Shown piece by piece: positions 24,581 to 36,309 of a stretch of 64,000 nt of DNA. How positions within the stretch are numbered: position 1 is the first letter of the stretch; every line of letters begins with the position of its first letter. The stretch spans positions 44,712,001-44,776,000 of the forward strand of contig NC_090990.1 in the NCBI RefSeq assembly GCF_041146395.1, in the 5' to 3' direction. A program made the translations under genes and the position numbers. Below the pieces are notes generated by a model. It was not told where the DNA came from. It did not search any database and saw only the letters and a list, made by a program, of their open reading frames with translations. Origin of the DNA: Eulemur rufifrons (Eukaryota; Chordata; Mammalia; Primates; Lemuridae).

Positions 24581-25599
24581 AGTCAGAAAAAAAATCTTCT
24601 CAGTAGACCTGATCCCTGAGCTAAGGTTCACATTTAAATCTGTACTTTTTGAGAAAACACCTCTTTTTAAACCTTTGAAATCTCTACAGTGAGTGTTTGC
24701 TTCTCAATAATTTATTTTTAAAACAAGCAGAGGTGATGGGAAGAAAGGAAGAAAGAACTCCCCGATGTCTGCATTTGTCCACACGTCTGTGACAGTGGCA
24801 TTTATGGAGTACCTTCTATAATCCAGGTTTCCCGGACCCCACCCACGGTGGCAATCCTAGAATGCTGTCTCAACCCTGGCACCGCATGCGACCAGGAAGA
24901 GCCTTTCCCAGGGCCATGTCCAAGGCTCAGCATTGGTGGCAGGAGGCAGGGTCCCCCTAGAAGTACAGCAGAGCCCAACGTGAGGAAGAGGCAAGGACAA
25001 AACAGGAGGGGCGGCGAAGTTGATCTCAGCAAGACGTGTGCTTGCCCTGAGGGAGGAAGATGTTCTGACGGAGGCCAGGGTGAGCAGCCCTGTTCTGTGG
25101 CAGGCAGCAGCCTCACTGCAATGCGTTTGACTGTTTGGTCCTTCACAAAACGGCTCCAGACAGCCCTTTTAGTTTTTGTCTTTGCCCAGGGTTTCTTTGT
25201 CAATAGTTTCTCATAATTAAAAAAAATCTCCTCCCTCCTTACGGCTGCCATTTCTTTCTGCTGTCAGTGTGCTCGATACTCTTAGCAGCTCTGGTCTCCC
25301 CATCGGCACTTCCAACTCTGTTGAGGGCTGGGAAAACAGATGACTAGTTCAGAATGTTCATGCCATCCTTGTGAAAGAGTCGGTAGAACAAGCTAGCAGG
25401 AGTGGAAATTCGTGTCAGTGAGCAGACGAAAAAGCTATCAGGTTTCCTAACCCTCAAATAACTATTGAAAAGAAGTTTATCTGCTTCTAGCATAATATTT
25501 ATCACACTCTATTTTGATCATGGTAAATGTCTTTTCCATTCTATGGTGAGCTCCTTGATGAAAGGCCCGCGCAGTCTTCCTCTCTCAATCACATATATA

Positions 25600-25870
25600 T
25601 GGAGTGCTATTCTTGGCACATAAAAGGGCTCGGTATGTTTTATGAATATTCTAGGTGTTGAGATTCAGCAGTGAATAAACAAAGCCGCTTCCCTGCATAG
25701 CTTACATCCTGGTTAGGGCCAGGCGTGGAGAGGACAGATAATGAACACATAAACCAGTAAATACATAGAGTGTCGAGAGGTACTTAGCAGCGTGAAAACT
25801 CAACCAACCAATGAGTCAGTCTCAGTAGGGTGTCAAAGCTGGTCAGAGGGACACTTGGATATGTTTTAAA
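25600..25870 (-). repeat. L2 fragment, reversed
   Basis: 'tctaggtgttgagattcagc', 'tagcttacatcctggttagg', 'cagataatgaacacataaac' and 'agggtgtcaaagctggtcag' match the reverse L2 progression. Confidence 0.6.
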
Positions 25871-26942
25871 GATACCCAGGGGCTCTTACATTCTGTGTGG
25901 TAGTCAACTTTTTACATGTTTTCCCCCCCTGCTAGTATATGAGTTTATCCAGCACAAAGAGTTTGTTGTATGCAAATCTGTATCTATAGCACAGTGTGTG
26001 GCACGTAGTGAGTGGTTACTAAATGTGTGGAATGAGGAGTTGTACACATGTGATCCCAGAATGACTACAATCTTAGCAATTAAAATTCAGTAGCTGCTCC
26101 TAAGACTGGGCCTATTTGGTGGAGCTTTGCGTGCTATTGCTTGCAGTCTTCCCTAGTCTGGTCTGTTGGACTCCAAAGTGTGGGTTCACTCCATTCGCCT
26201 TAACTTTCTCATGGCCTTAACAGCCTCAGGAGACTGCCCAAGGAAACCCAACCTTTCCACTCCTGTGATGGAGCCAACACGACCTATGGTTGATCTTGAT
26301 GCTGTACACACCATACCGTGTCCTCCCAGATGCTGTCACATGTCATCTGCCTGAGTGCCCCACGGTAAAGACAAGAATGTCTTGAAGTCATATCCCAGAA
26401 CCCGGGTCAGTTAGACTCGGCCCAGAGGTCCCACGTCTGTACTCACAATTTCATAGACTGCTGGAAAAAAGAGCTGTAGTTGAATTAAAGTGGTCTTATT
26501 AATAAATATTTTATCCTAAAGTACAGGTGCAAAGTGGGTTCCATCCAGTCATTGTTGTGTTAATTAAGTAGGCAGTGTACTCAGGGGCTGATTCTGATGC
26601 CTTCTTATGCCCCCGTGTCCAGGTGATGAGGAGGGGAAATAATTCCTCCCACAGTCCCTGGAGGCAATCACAGAAGTGCTTTGTCGTCTGGGTTGTTTAT
26701 GCCCTGGAGGCCTCAACATACAACTGTTTATTAAGCTCAGGATGTGCGGTCATAGATGTAACTTTAAATGTTCATTGGATTTTATTCTTGCTACCAGAGA
26801 AAAATAAGTTGAAAAAAAAATAGAGACTAACCAAATATCTTAAAGGGAAGAGAATTCTAACAAGAATGTCCTTTGCTGTGACAAGCTTCACTTTGGATTT
26901 AGCTTTCCAACTCAGCTGTCTGTGTTGTTTTCCACTTAACAG

Positions 26943-27004
26943 GAGGCAATGGCAAAAATGAGCAAAGTGGGGAAAGTTGTCTTCCCGAGACAAGAGGATA
27001 AAAA
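26943..27004 (+). CDS. FGGY: FGGY penultimate coding exon (62 bp)
   Basis: The exon is preceded by a pyrimidine-rich tract ending in AG (26941-26942) and followed by a strong donor (gtaagt at 27005). It enters in phase 0 and encodes 20 codons plus two bases, reading E-A-M-A-K-M-S-K-V-G-K-V-V-F-P-R-Q-E-D-K. The partial last codon is completed by the first base of the exon at 31646. I recognise this as the C-terminal end of FGGY, a cytosolic FGGY-family sugar kinase reported to phosphorylate D-ribulose with ATP; this helical tail follows the second ATPase domain and carries no catalytic residue. The identification rests on recalled family sequence and on the exact phase match with the next exon. 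The exon itself is too short to be convincing alone. The preceding exon must lie left of the window because I found none of its expected sequence here. Confidence 0.87.
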
Positions 27005-27399
27005 GTAAGTTTATATTTTTTATATGCACAGTGCTATAAAACTGAAAGATACAAATGCATGCAACTGTAGATCTAGACTAAACTTAGGAGGTCAGCTAAC
27101 CCAGTGCTTTCATTTAATAGTTGAGAAAACTAAGTCCCGAAGTGTTAAAGTCACTTTCACTTAGCTAAGATTGCAGAGTTATGTAGGGCCAGACCTGGGG
27201 GTCAAATGCCAACTTCTCAACTGTCAGGCCAGTGTTCTTTTTCCTAGGTCGTTGGCAGCAAATCTTGTCTTCTCTGTCCTAAAGCAGAGGTCTCTTCCAT
27301 TTCCATCCAAGGACCCGGTAGCATCTGTCTATTCTTTTACACTTCGTATCATTTAGCATTGAGGGCTACAAAATGATCTTGATTAATGTTTTAACCCCA

Positions 27400-28030
27400 A
27401 TTCGACAAAAATATTAATGTATTGAGCTCCTGCTATGTTCAAGGCATTATGCTGGACTCCAGGCAGGCTTTAGAGGGAAATAAGACACAGTTTGATTTGT
27501 GCACATAGATCCTTTCAGAACAAAGGGATATGCTCCACAATAGAAGTATCACTAGGTGACACAGTAACCCAAGGAAGAAAGGGATATGACAGTGCAGGGA
27601 TGAGGGGAAGCTTTTGAGAGGAGGTTGGCTAGACAGGCCAAGGCAGGGAGTAACATTCTTGGCAGAGGGAATAACATACGCAAATTATAAAAGTGAGAAC
27701 AGCATGGTATGTGCAGGTTAACTATAAACAATTCTTAATTCTGAAACATAAAGTGTGAGATGGCAGGAAGTGGGACTGGGGGAGGGCAGAATTGGGAAGC
27801 AGACGGTCCACTCCTAAAGAGCTTGGAGGCCACACTAAAGACCTCGAACCTCATCCTACAGGCAGAACAGGGATGCCGAATTTTGAGCAGTGGTGAGACC
27901 TGGTCAAATGTAGATGAGAAAGATCCCCCTTAGAGGATGGATTAGAGGGGGCAATGGATAGAAGTAGAGAGTGAATGATAAAAGGCTTTTTTCAATAATC
28001 CCGGGTAGAGATGAAAAGGACCTCCATGAA
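27400..28030 (-). repeat. L2 LINE, reversed, about 0.6 kb
   Basis: It starts with 'gagctcctgctatgttcaag', continues through 'attcttggcagagggaataa' and 'aaagagcttggaggccacac', and ends in 'ggtgagacctggtcaaatg'. It lies in the last FGGY intron. Confidence 0.68.
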
Positions 28031-28289
28031 TTCACTGGCAGTGAGTTTCAAGAGGAAGGGACGGTTGTGCAGTGCCTTATAATTTTAAGAAAGTATTTGA
28101 GGTTAAGACATAAAAGCAAATTCCCCCTCACGTAATGGACAGGAAAAGGCACTGATACCACCAAAGCAAGATTGATCACTGTTTAACAGAGTTGGAAATG
28201 TCCATGGAAAAAGAACCCCAATTTCTTTTCATTTTCTTCTTTGTCTCCCAGTGGAGTCAGGCTGTTAACTCTCTGAATATAAACCCTTC

Positions 28290-28740
28290 TCTAAATGCCA
28301 GGGTCAAAGGAGCAGACCCTTGCACGAGGCAGCTCGGTGCAGCTCCGTGCAGAACGTGGAGCCATCCGAGTTCCCACTGGCAGTGGGGCTGTGGGCTGCC
28401 ATCCCTCTGTTCCCCTGAGGGCAGCTGGAGTGGCCCTCTTTTCTTGAAATCAGAAACAGATTATTCTGCTCCATCTCTTCTCTGACCCTCCCAAGACTCT
28501 GGGGGGAAGTCTGTTCTTCAGTTCTTTCAGTAAGCCCCACGTATTCCTTTTGAAGAGCATCCTTGGCTTCTTGCTGGCCGCTGGCAGCTGTCGCCTGGGA
28601 AGGAGGCGGCACGCGCGGTGCTATGGCACCCTCTGCAGGCGGCCCAGGGATCTGCAAGTGGAAAGAGGGAGCCAGTTTTCTTCTGAGCTGCTCTCCCATC
28701 TCATTGCCTCCAATTACATCATTAGCTGTACAGACATTTA
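28290..28740. other. GC-richer unrecognised intronic block
   Basis: Base composition rises compared with the flanks, with CpG clusters near 28590-28640 ('aggcggcacgcgcggtgct'). A minus-strand frame of 131 codons (28699-28304), rich in Pro, Ala, Gln and Glu, runs through it. I do not recognise the protein and see no splice or start context that would make it convincing. Confidence 0.4.
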
Positions 28741-28869
28741 ATCAGGTCTGTGCCACGCAGACGCAACTAATTGAGTTGGGGAGAATTTGGAGGAGAGAGG
28801 ATTCAGCTGATTTAAAAAGTCAGAATCACAGAAAGACTAATCTAGGGACTGTAGTTCAATAAGTAAAAT

Positions 28870-29740
28870 TTTAGGATGACCCCAAATCTCATCATTATGC
28901 CCAGACCAAATTTATATGTGACTCCAGAACAGTTACTTGAAAGTACCTTGAAAAAAATTTGTGCAATAAAAGACGTTAACAACAGAGTAAAATGGCAAGC
29001 CACAGAATGGGAGAAAATATTTGGAAATCATATACCTGATAAGGGATTGATATCCAGAGTATATAAAGAACTCCTAAAACTCGACAACAAAAACCCAAAC
29101 CACCCAGTTCAAAAATGAGCAAAGGACTTGAGTGGGCATTTCTCCAAAGATGATATATAAATGGCCAATAAGCACGTGATAGACTGCTCGACATCACTAA
29201 CCATTAGGAAAATCATAACTATAATGAGATACCACCTCACGCCCATTAGTATGGCTACCATTAAAAAAAAAAACAGAAAATAACAAATGATGGTGAGGAT
29301 GTGGAAAACTTGTGCACAGTTGGTGGGAATGTGCACAGCTACTATGGAAAACAGTATGGCAGCTCTTCGAAAAACCAAAAATAGAATTAACATGATTCAG
29401 CAATTCTACTTCTGGGTACGTACCTGAAAAGAACTGAAAGCAGAGTCTCAAAGAGATATTTCTACACCCTTGTTCATGGCAGCATTATTCACAATACCCA
29501 AAACCACTGGAGCAACCTAAATTTCCATCAGTGGAGGAACATATAAGCAAAAAATGGTATATACATACAATGGAGTATTGGCCTTAGAATGAAGGAAATT
29601 CTGACATAGGCCACACATGGATGGATGAATCTTGAGGTTATTATGCTCAGTGAAATAATAAGACAATCACAAAAAGGCAAATACTGTATGATTCCCCTTA
29701 TCTAAAGAATAAGGCCAGTGAACAAAGTTGCTGCAAAGTT
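28870..29740 (+). mobile_element. Old L1 ORF2 3' fragment, sense orientation
   Basis: It reads along L1 ORF2: 'aatgggagaaaatatttgga', 'ggattgatatccagagtata', 'gagataccacctcacgccca', 'ttggtgggaatgtgcacagc', 'ctatggaaaacagtatggca', 'cattattcacaatacccaaa'. It is interrupted by stops and indels, with no 3' tail like the younger L1s. It is an older primate/mammalian L1 inside the last FGGY intron. Confidence 0.9.
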
Positions 29741-30029
29741 GTCAGACTTAAAATTGGAAATCTTCAAGTGTATGAGAAAGGGATACTAACCCTATCTCCC
29801 CTCTAGCAGTTTTAACATTCCAAAGTCTAGGAAATCCATCTCGTATAGAGAGAGAATTGCTTACCATTATATTGTCATTGAGTACCATTAGAAGGGGAAA
29901 ATCATCCCTAAAATCATTCTATGATTAAAAAATTTGAAGGCTCATAGAGTGGGTTTCAGCAGTACCTACCTATAGCTAGATTGATGATAATATTAAAGTA
30001 CTAATTACTTAAAAATATAGCACTTAAAT

Positions 30030-30250
30030 CACTTCTTATCAGTCAGGTACTCTTCTAAGTGTTTTGTATATATCTCCTCTTTTAATTCACACAGTAGCTC
30101 TGTTGAGGTAAATCCTATTATAATTAACTCCCTTTACAGAGGAGCAAATTTCAGTGCAAATAGATTAAGTAACATACAGTAGTGGGCCACACTGAGATTC
30201 AAACCCAGGCTTCAGATTCCACCTCTTAACGCTGTGTTTGGCCCCTTTAT
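30030..30250 (-). repeat. MIR SINE, reversed
   Basis: 'ggtactcttctaagtgtttt', 'tccctttacagaggagcaaa', 'gagattcaaacccaggcttc' follow reverse MIR. Confidence 0.83.
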
Positions 30251-30954
30251 GCTCCTATGTTACCAGAATGCCTATGGTAGAAATGTTGGTGGGGGGTGGG
30301 TAGAGGGACTCCTATTAACGTAACTGTGCGACAAGTAGAAGTCCCTGTGTATATCCAGCTGTACAGCCTCTCTCCCCCAATCCACAAGCTTGCACCAAAC
30401 CTCTCTCATGAGGCTCCTTTTCAGTGCACCCCAGAATCTACCAAGACATGCTAAACTGCCTTTATCAACCCATCACCCCATGTCAGTTTCCCCATCTGGA
30501 AATGTGAAAGGATCTCTTGAGAGGAATAAGGACAAAGTTGCAAATCTACAAGTATTATCTGTGTAGCCTGCTGTTATTCCTTTCAGGATTATGATGCCAA
30601 AGCAGCTTCAGCTGCTCTGCCATCTGATTCATGGCCAACACCAGTTCTAACAGGTCTCACCTGTAGAGTCAGCCGGGTAGGACAGGAGAGCGAGGTCCAC
30701 TATGAGACGCCTAGAAGGCAGGGCACAGCTCCAGGAAAGGCATTAGTCGTGTATCCACGGGGTTTTACTCCTGGGTAAAGCAGTCTGCAAAGGAAATCTA
30801 GGTGTGGAATCCACAAAAGGGTGATTGAAATGTTCAGTCTCATCCCTGGTCAGACTGTGGTTTTATACCAGTCATCCAACCTGGGGCTAGTCATGCAGGA
30901 GATATTTATGGCATCTGGGAATGTGAAGGGGTCTCTGTTAAGCATGAGCCTTTT

Positions 30955-31150
30955 AGTACATGCAGTGTAGGCTTTGAAGTCAGACAGATATGAGTTTGAA
31001 TTCCAGCTGTGCCAGTTTTTAGCTATACTACTTTGTGTATGTCTCTCTGAGCAAATGTCCTTATTTCTAAAATAGAGATAACACCACTTCATGGAGGTTA
31101 TATATAATAGGTATGAAACACACTAGTCCACTGCTTGGGGTGCTGTAAGT
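30955..31150 (+). repeat. MIR SINE
   Basis: 'ggctttgaagtcagacagat', 'gagtttgaattccagctgtg', 'ttatttctaaaatagagata', and the 3' 'gctgtaagtattcaaaaact'. Confidence 0.78.
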
Positions 31151-31192
31151 ATTCAAAAACTGGGAGATGTCAACATTACCGTAGGACACAGG

Positions 31193-31549
31193 TCCCCAAC
31201 CTTTTTGGCACCAGGGACTGGTTTCATGGAAGACAATTTTTCCATGGACGGGGGGAAGGAGGAGATGGTTTCAGATTGATTCAAGCACATTATGCACCTT
31301 ATTTCTATTGTTATTACATTGTATTACAACTCACCATAATGCAGAATCACTGGGAGCCCTAAGCTTGTTTTCCTGCAACTAGATGGTCCTACGTGGGGGT
31401 GAGGGGAGACAGTGCCTGATCTGACAGGAGGCGGAACTCAGGCACTGATGCAAGCGATGGGGAACAGCTGTAAATACAGGTGAAGTTTCATCTGCTGCTA
31501 ACCTTCTGCTGTGTGTCCCAGTTCCTAACAGGGGGTGGGGGACCACTGC
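31193..31549 (+). mobile_element. hAT-like non-autonomous DNA element beside the last FGGY exon
   Basis: The left end 'caggtccccaacctttttgg' and the right end (opposite strand 'cagtggtccccca') form imperfect terminal inverted repeats. The interior 'cagggactggtttcatggaa' and 'ttcctaacagggggtggggg' match a common mammalian hAT-type repeat I recall. It ends about 97 bases before the final FGGY exon, so it does not disrupt the polypyrimidine tract. Confidence 0.8.
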
Positions 31550-31645
31550 CATAGCAGATCTATTCTCATTTTTCTAAATGTAAGGGGGAAGCTACATGAC
31601 AGTTTTGTCTTGAGATCATTCAATGTATTCGTTTTTCTCCCACAG

Positions 31646-31727
31646 ATATTATGACAAGAAATATCAAGTATTCCTGAAACTGGTTGAACACCAGAAGGAG
31701 TATTCAGCAATTATGAGTGGAGACTAA
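31646..31727 (+). CDS. FGGY: FGGY terminal exon, coding part with stop codon
   Basis: A polypyrimidine tract and cacag acceptor (ends 31645) precede the exon. Its first base completes a Lys codon begun in the exon at 26943-27004. It then encodes 26 residues starting [12 protein letters not shown] and ending S-A-I-M-S-G-D before TAA at 31725-31727. This is the extreme C terminus of FGGY, amphipathic and charged, consistent with a helical end of the kinase. The residues near the stop (SAIMSGD) are the part I would expect to vary between primates. The exon continues as a short 3' UTR. Splice phase, reading frame, stop and nearby polyadenylation signal all agree, so this is a functional-looking gene end rather than a processed copy. 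Confidence 0.9.
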
Positions 31728-31868
31728 ACAGGCCTTACAGGTGCTGATGCCAGAAGGTTCTGTGTCGTTGCATTAGGGCCCTGTGTCATTTCATCTTATA
31801 TTCAAGACCTTTTAGGTATCATTTCATCGTTTCTATATTGTCTTTTAATAAAGAAACCTGAGACATGT
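31728..31868 (+). other. FGGY: FGGY 3' UTR
   Basis: About 140 bases separate the TAA from the probable cleavage region. The sequence is unique-looking, without an interspersed repeat, and ends about 15-20 bases beyond AATAAA. The exact cleavage site cannot be read from the sequence. Confidence 0.7.
31847..31852 (+). terminator. FGGY: Canonical polyadenylation signal of FGGY
   Basis: AATAAA lies 120 bases after the FGGY stop codon, in a T-rich context. A modest GT-containing stretch follows (gacatgtgtaatc), consistent with a downstream element. No second AATAAA is close by, so a single short 3' UTR is the simplest reading. Confidence 0.8.
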
Positions 31869-32819
31869 GTAATCAGAACTAGTGTCTTCCATTTCAAAAC
31901 ACCACTGCTATTTAGGTGGCAGTTTCCATACAGGCACCATCCTAGTGACACAAGTTTCGCATAGGGTCATAGGCCACATAGGACTAGACCTTGTTGTTAA
32001 TTGATTCAATGTCAGCTATTAAATAAAAAGCTTGTATTGCTTTTAGTGGGACATCTAATGTTTATTCTGTGTCCTTTTGGCTTTTTTTTCTCTCCTGTAC
32101 AGGATCCAGTCTGGAGTCAAATATTGCATTTAATTACAGGATCATCATGTTGCAATCATCGTATTTTAAAGATAGGTACAGACAGGAATCATCAATGGAT
32201 CCAGGAGGGGATTCTGACGAGTAACAGGATGTATGCATGGTCTTAAGATGTCTCTTCACAGATTGTTTATTAGTTACAAGAGAGGAAAGAATGTTAACTA
32301 TACTGGGAAGAAACAGGACAACATTTTGATTAAGTGATCAAAATTAACTTCAGATGGTCAAATGGACCTCATGTTCCTCCAGATGTGCTAGCCTGAGAAG
32401 GAAAAAGTATCCTTTTGGCTGGGAATGCATAGCCTGCATCTAATCTTAGGAAAACATCAGACAAACCCAAAATGGGGAGCATTTTATTTTTTTAATAGAC
32501 TACATTCTTCAGAAATATCTATGTCATAAAGATAAAGGCTATGGAAAGTTTTCAGATTAAGGACAACTGAAGAAACGTGATGGCTAAAAGTTTTTGATGT
32601 AGGCAAGTGTTTGGAAGGCTATAGTTGTTTCAGTTGATACCACAGCAAATACACAAACACACACAGATATAGGTATACATACATATATAAACACATACAT
32701 CATTTCAGACCCAAGAGTAATTGCTAATGTTGATTCTAGAGCTGCTATAGCTCAGATGCGTCTGGTTAGATGAAGTGCTGAGACTTCAGCAGGTAGGAAA
32801 GAAAAAGCTGGTACAAATC
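31869..32819. other. Intergenic sequence downstream of FGGY
   Basis: Unique-looking, AT-rich. It holds only a small microsatellite-like CA/TA patch (32645-32700) and no recognised gene. Confidence 0.5.
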
Positions 32820-33075
32820 AGTCAACAAACATCCTCTGGAGTATTATACTCTGTGCCAGGCATTGCACGAAGCACTGGGTTACAGGAAGAAATAAAACAT
32901 GGTCCCTGCTTTCCGGAAGCTCTCTGTCTACCGAAAGGCAGAGACAAATAAATCCATCACAGCACATGGTGAGAGGTGCTGCAATCCAAGAAAGCACCTG
33001 CTGCAGGTAGCACATCAGCCAGAAAAGGAGGAGGAAGTGGAGGGTTGACAGGCAGGATGGAAACCAGTATGGCAT
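32820..33075 (-). repeat. L2 fragment, reversed
   Basis: 'ctctgtgccaggcattgcac', 'gaagcactgggttacaggaa', 'agctctctgtctaccgaaag', 'gtgagaggtgctgcaatcca'. Confidence 0.75.
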
Positions 33076-33084
33076 GACAGCTAT

Positions 33085-33275
33085 GAGCCTTGGCTTGGAA
33101 TCCTGGGCCTGGCCTTACCTCTTTTACTAGATGTGTGACTTGGATAAAGGTCCTTAACCTTCCTAAGCCTCAGTTTCCTCATTTTTAAATGAAGATATTA
33201 ATAGCACCTACTTTATAGGATTGTAATGAGGATTAAAGGAGATAATACACATAAAGCACTTAGCTCAATTGTCTG
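33085..33275 (+). repeat. MIR SINE
   Basis: 'cttggaatcctgggcctggc', 'taagcctcagtttcctcatt', 'tataggattgtaatgaggat', 'cataaagcacttagctcaat'. Confidence 0.88.
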
Positions 33276-33734
33276 GACCATGCCTATATTATTATGGGGC
33301 TCAGCTCCTAGAAGATTCTCAGGATAACAACAGTACACACTGAGTAGGATGACCACACCCCATTACCAACACCAGCTCTGCAGTAGCATTCTCCAGTATC
33401 CAAACGGGTATAGAGAGTTTAGGCCTGGCCCAGGGTGCAGGTGAGTGTGGGTGTCTGATCCAGCAGGCCTCGAAGCAGGAGGAAATCCAGTTCATTCACA
33501 CCTAGATGCCAGCCGGAGCTTGGGCTGGGGATGAGAGAGGATTGGGAGCTCCCCAGAGGAGGAATGGGGTATAGTAGGATCTAGACAAGATGTCAGGTCG
33601 ACGGGCAAGCAGGCTTCAGCTGCAAAAGCTGATCCACACTGACTGAGAAACTGGGGCAGGCTAGGGCATGCAGTAGTGTGTATGGTATAGGCAGAGAGAG
33701 AAGAATGCGTAATTACCGACTGTTTGCCAAGTCC

Positions 33735-33915
33735 TTCCTGTGTGTTCTGTCCCATCCTCACTGCGGCCCTGTGAGGTAGGCAGCATTACCCCACATTCCC
33801 GTTGAGAAATCTGAGGCTCAGCAAAGATAAACAGCTTGCCCAGAGTCGCACAGAGTACTAGCAAAGTTGGGCTTCAAATCCAGATCTGCCTGGGTGCAAA
33901 GCTTCAGGTGTCACC
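33735..33915 (-). repeat. MIR SINE, reversed
   Basis: 'cctcactgcggccctgtgag', 'gtaggcagcattacccc', 'gaaatctgaggctcagcaaa', 'gcacagagtactagcaaag', 'gggcttcaaatccagatctg'. Confidence 0.82.
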
Positions 33916-33919
33916 CCAC

Positions 33920-36300
33920 TGTGGGCACCCTGCCCACCACTTGCTCTTTAGTGACATTGCGCACACTGTGGGTTACCAGCCCTGGATATGGTCATTCTTT
34001 CAAGCAACTTATATCCAACCCAAACCTGACCTTGGGTTCTCACTGCTTCATAGAAAAAGGAAAACACACACAAATGAGGCGAGAAGCATGGCAACACTTG
34101 GACACCTTTAGCATCTCAACAATGAGGAGGAGCCCGATAGAATAGGGAAAGGCTGAAAACCTTTGACAAGACAGCTAACCTGTCTGGCCCTCAGTCCTCT
34201 CCTCTGTCAGGGGGCGGGGGGGTCATCCTGCTACCTACCCCCTAGGGTTGGCGGTAAGATTCAAGGAAAGAACTGTGTATAAAGCCCACAGCACCATGCC
34301 TTGCAGATAATAAGCACTCCGCAGATTTTCTTTGTACATGGTTCTCTTTGTGCCTCCTGGCCAGGAGGTTAAGAAAATCATTCTGATTCCTACCATAAAG
34401 CCAGTGTTTTAGAAATAATCCAAATGTCTATGTAGACATCTATAACCATGTGTAGCTCAATAAAAAAAAATTAACGACTCCAATATTCACTTTCTTGCAC
34501 TGGGAAAGGCGGCTTTATTTAATACACACATGTAAAGTATATTTAGCTTTTGTAAATAAAAATTGCAGCGTGGCCAGAGTGGTTTGTGGGATTTTTTGTT
34601 TTGTTGCCTACTGAAAGCTTTTCTTTCAAGTTGAAGCCAGCCTTGCTTAGCAAATCATTTTGCCAAGAACACATTACAGGTTTTTCATTTTGACCAAAAA
34701 TACTTCCCATATGTGAAGAACTTTCAAAAGAGACAAAGAGAACAAAAGCTGGGGGAAGGAGGTGGGAGGGAAAAGACAGCGATGGCAGGATGGAGGGGCA
34801 TGCTGCAGAGCTACAGGACCCAATGCCAGGGTGAGTTAGAGTCCAAGAAGGCATCTAGAAGGGATGCCCTCTCTTGCAGATACCTAGACTGGGCATTTGG
34901 TCTTTATATTCAGAGCACGGTTTATGTTGTTGCCAGTTGAATTGGGAAGTGTAACTTCCTAGAGGAGCAGTAAAAATATTATAAGACATCCCTGAAAACT
35001 CCCAGCTTTGAGGAGGTACCAAATCAGGAGGTGAGTGTAACAAGCTGGAACGTTTAGGTTTTAATATTAACTTGATCTGCTATTTCTCCCAGGCCTGAGG
35101 ATAATCAAGTTATTCAAGTTTACTTATCTGTTCCCTAGCCACTGGCCTGTGAGCTCTTGGAAGGCACAGACTCTCTTAGTTGTGTTCTCTGTATAATCAA
35201 TTTCCTGGCACATAATGGGTGGGTGCTCAATAAGTGAATAAATACACAGACATAAGACATTTTTCTGCAAAAAGAAGACTGGTAGAACTAAAAATATCTC
35301 GCTTTTAGGTCCAACAATCTATGGTATGTGTTAATGTGCTTTAATTTAAGCAACTTTCAAAAACTTTCAAATGTGACTTGGTCACTAAGGGTTAAAAAAA
35401 ATCATGCTTTATACCTAATAACTTGCTTTTGGTTTTTTATTGCATACATACACACATACATAACCACATAACTTCATTTTGGGCTGTCATTCAAGCTCAG
35501 AAACCTATTGCAAATTTTCAGTGTTGTTACAGACCATTTCCTGCATGATATCTTATGGGAAACCAATGGTGTTGTAGTCCAGATATAGCCATTGTTCACC
35601 AGGGCTGTGGTGCACATGCTTTCAGAATTCAAGGGCACAGTTACAAATAATTACCATCAAAGAATTTAAAATGAAGGACTTTGTTGCTAAACAAGAAACT
35701 AATGACTGAGCAGAGCTGTGTAATGTAATTATACTTAAGATGGGACTTCTGATGGATTACAGAAGAATCTCTGTGCTGTCTCATGTCTCCATAAATACCC
35801 TTAACCGCTATTGACAGTAATAGGAGGGAGTCTTGAATATGAAAAGCTTTTTTTAATCCTTTCATAATTTGTAGAGAGTGAACTTAAAAGAAAAAATACA
35901 TTTTTTAAAAAAAGATGTTTCTCCCAGTACTTCCATATATTTGACAATTCTATAAAACTTGTAACACTAGAGTAACTTAAATAAAAACAAAGACTTATAA
36001 ATTCAGGCTTCTCAACTTAGCATTAATTCACCCATTAATTTTGTGGTCAATTTTCATTACGCACAGAAAATCACTTAAAATTACTTCTTAGCATAAATGT
36101 TTCTAAAGACCTAATTTTTATTTGCTTAAATCAGGCCCTAAAGCCTTAATTAGAAGTGTTCCCTTATTAAAACCTAGAGTGAGCCTACCTCCCTACTGTA
36201 TAATTTTAAACACATTTGAAGTGCAAAATGATTTATTTATTAATGTCTATTATTTAGGAAAAATCAGTTAATGATTCTTTCCTTTTGAATATTTCTTTAC
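33920..36300. other. Intergenic sequence, little recognised
   Basis: A possible MIR/L2 remnant occurs at about 34160-34325 ('cctctgtcagg', 'taagcactccgcagattt') and an L2 tail at about 35150-35245 ('agctcttggaaggcacagac', 'gtgctcaataagtgaataa'). On the minus strand a 103-codon frame (34854-34543) is followed by a reverse-strand AATAAA (34514-34519). No splice or homology evidence makes it a gene. Confidence 0.45.
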
Positions 36301-36309
36301 AGTTTCCAT

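Larger units (their letters stand above)
27005..31645 (+). other. FGGY: Last intron of FGGY (4.6 kb)
   Basis: GT (27005-27006) and AG (31644-31645) bound it and join a phase-2 donor exon to the final exon without disturbing the frame. It contains an L2 fragment, a GC-richer unrecognised block (28290-28740), an old L1 ORF2 fragment (28870-29740), two MIRs and a hAT-like element that ends only about 100 bases before the acceptor. Confidence 0.82.

Noticed and set aside
24802..25251. Pair of 122-149 codon frames on opposite strands
   Set aside because: They are mutual shadows with no family resemblance and no splice sites giving an FGGY-like product.
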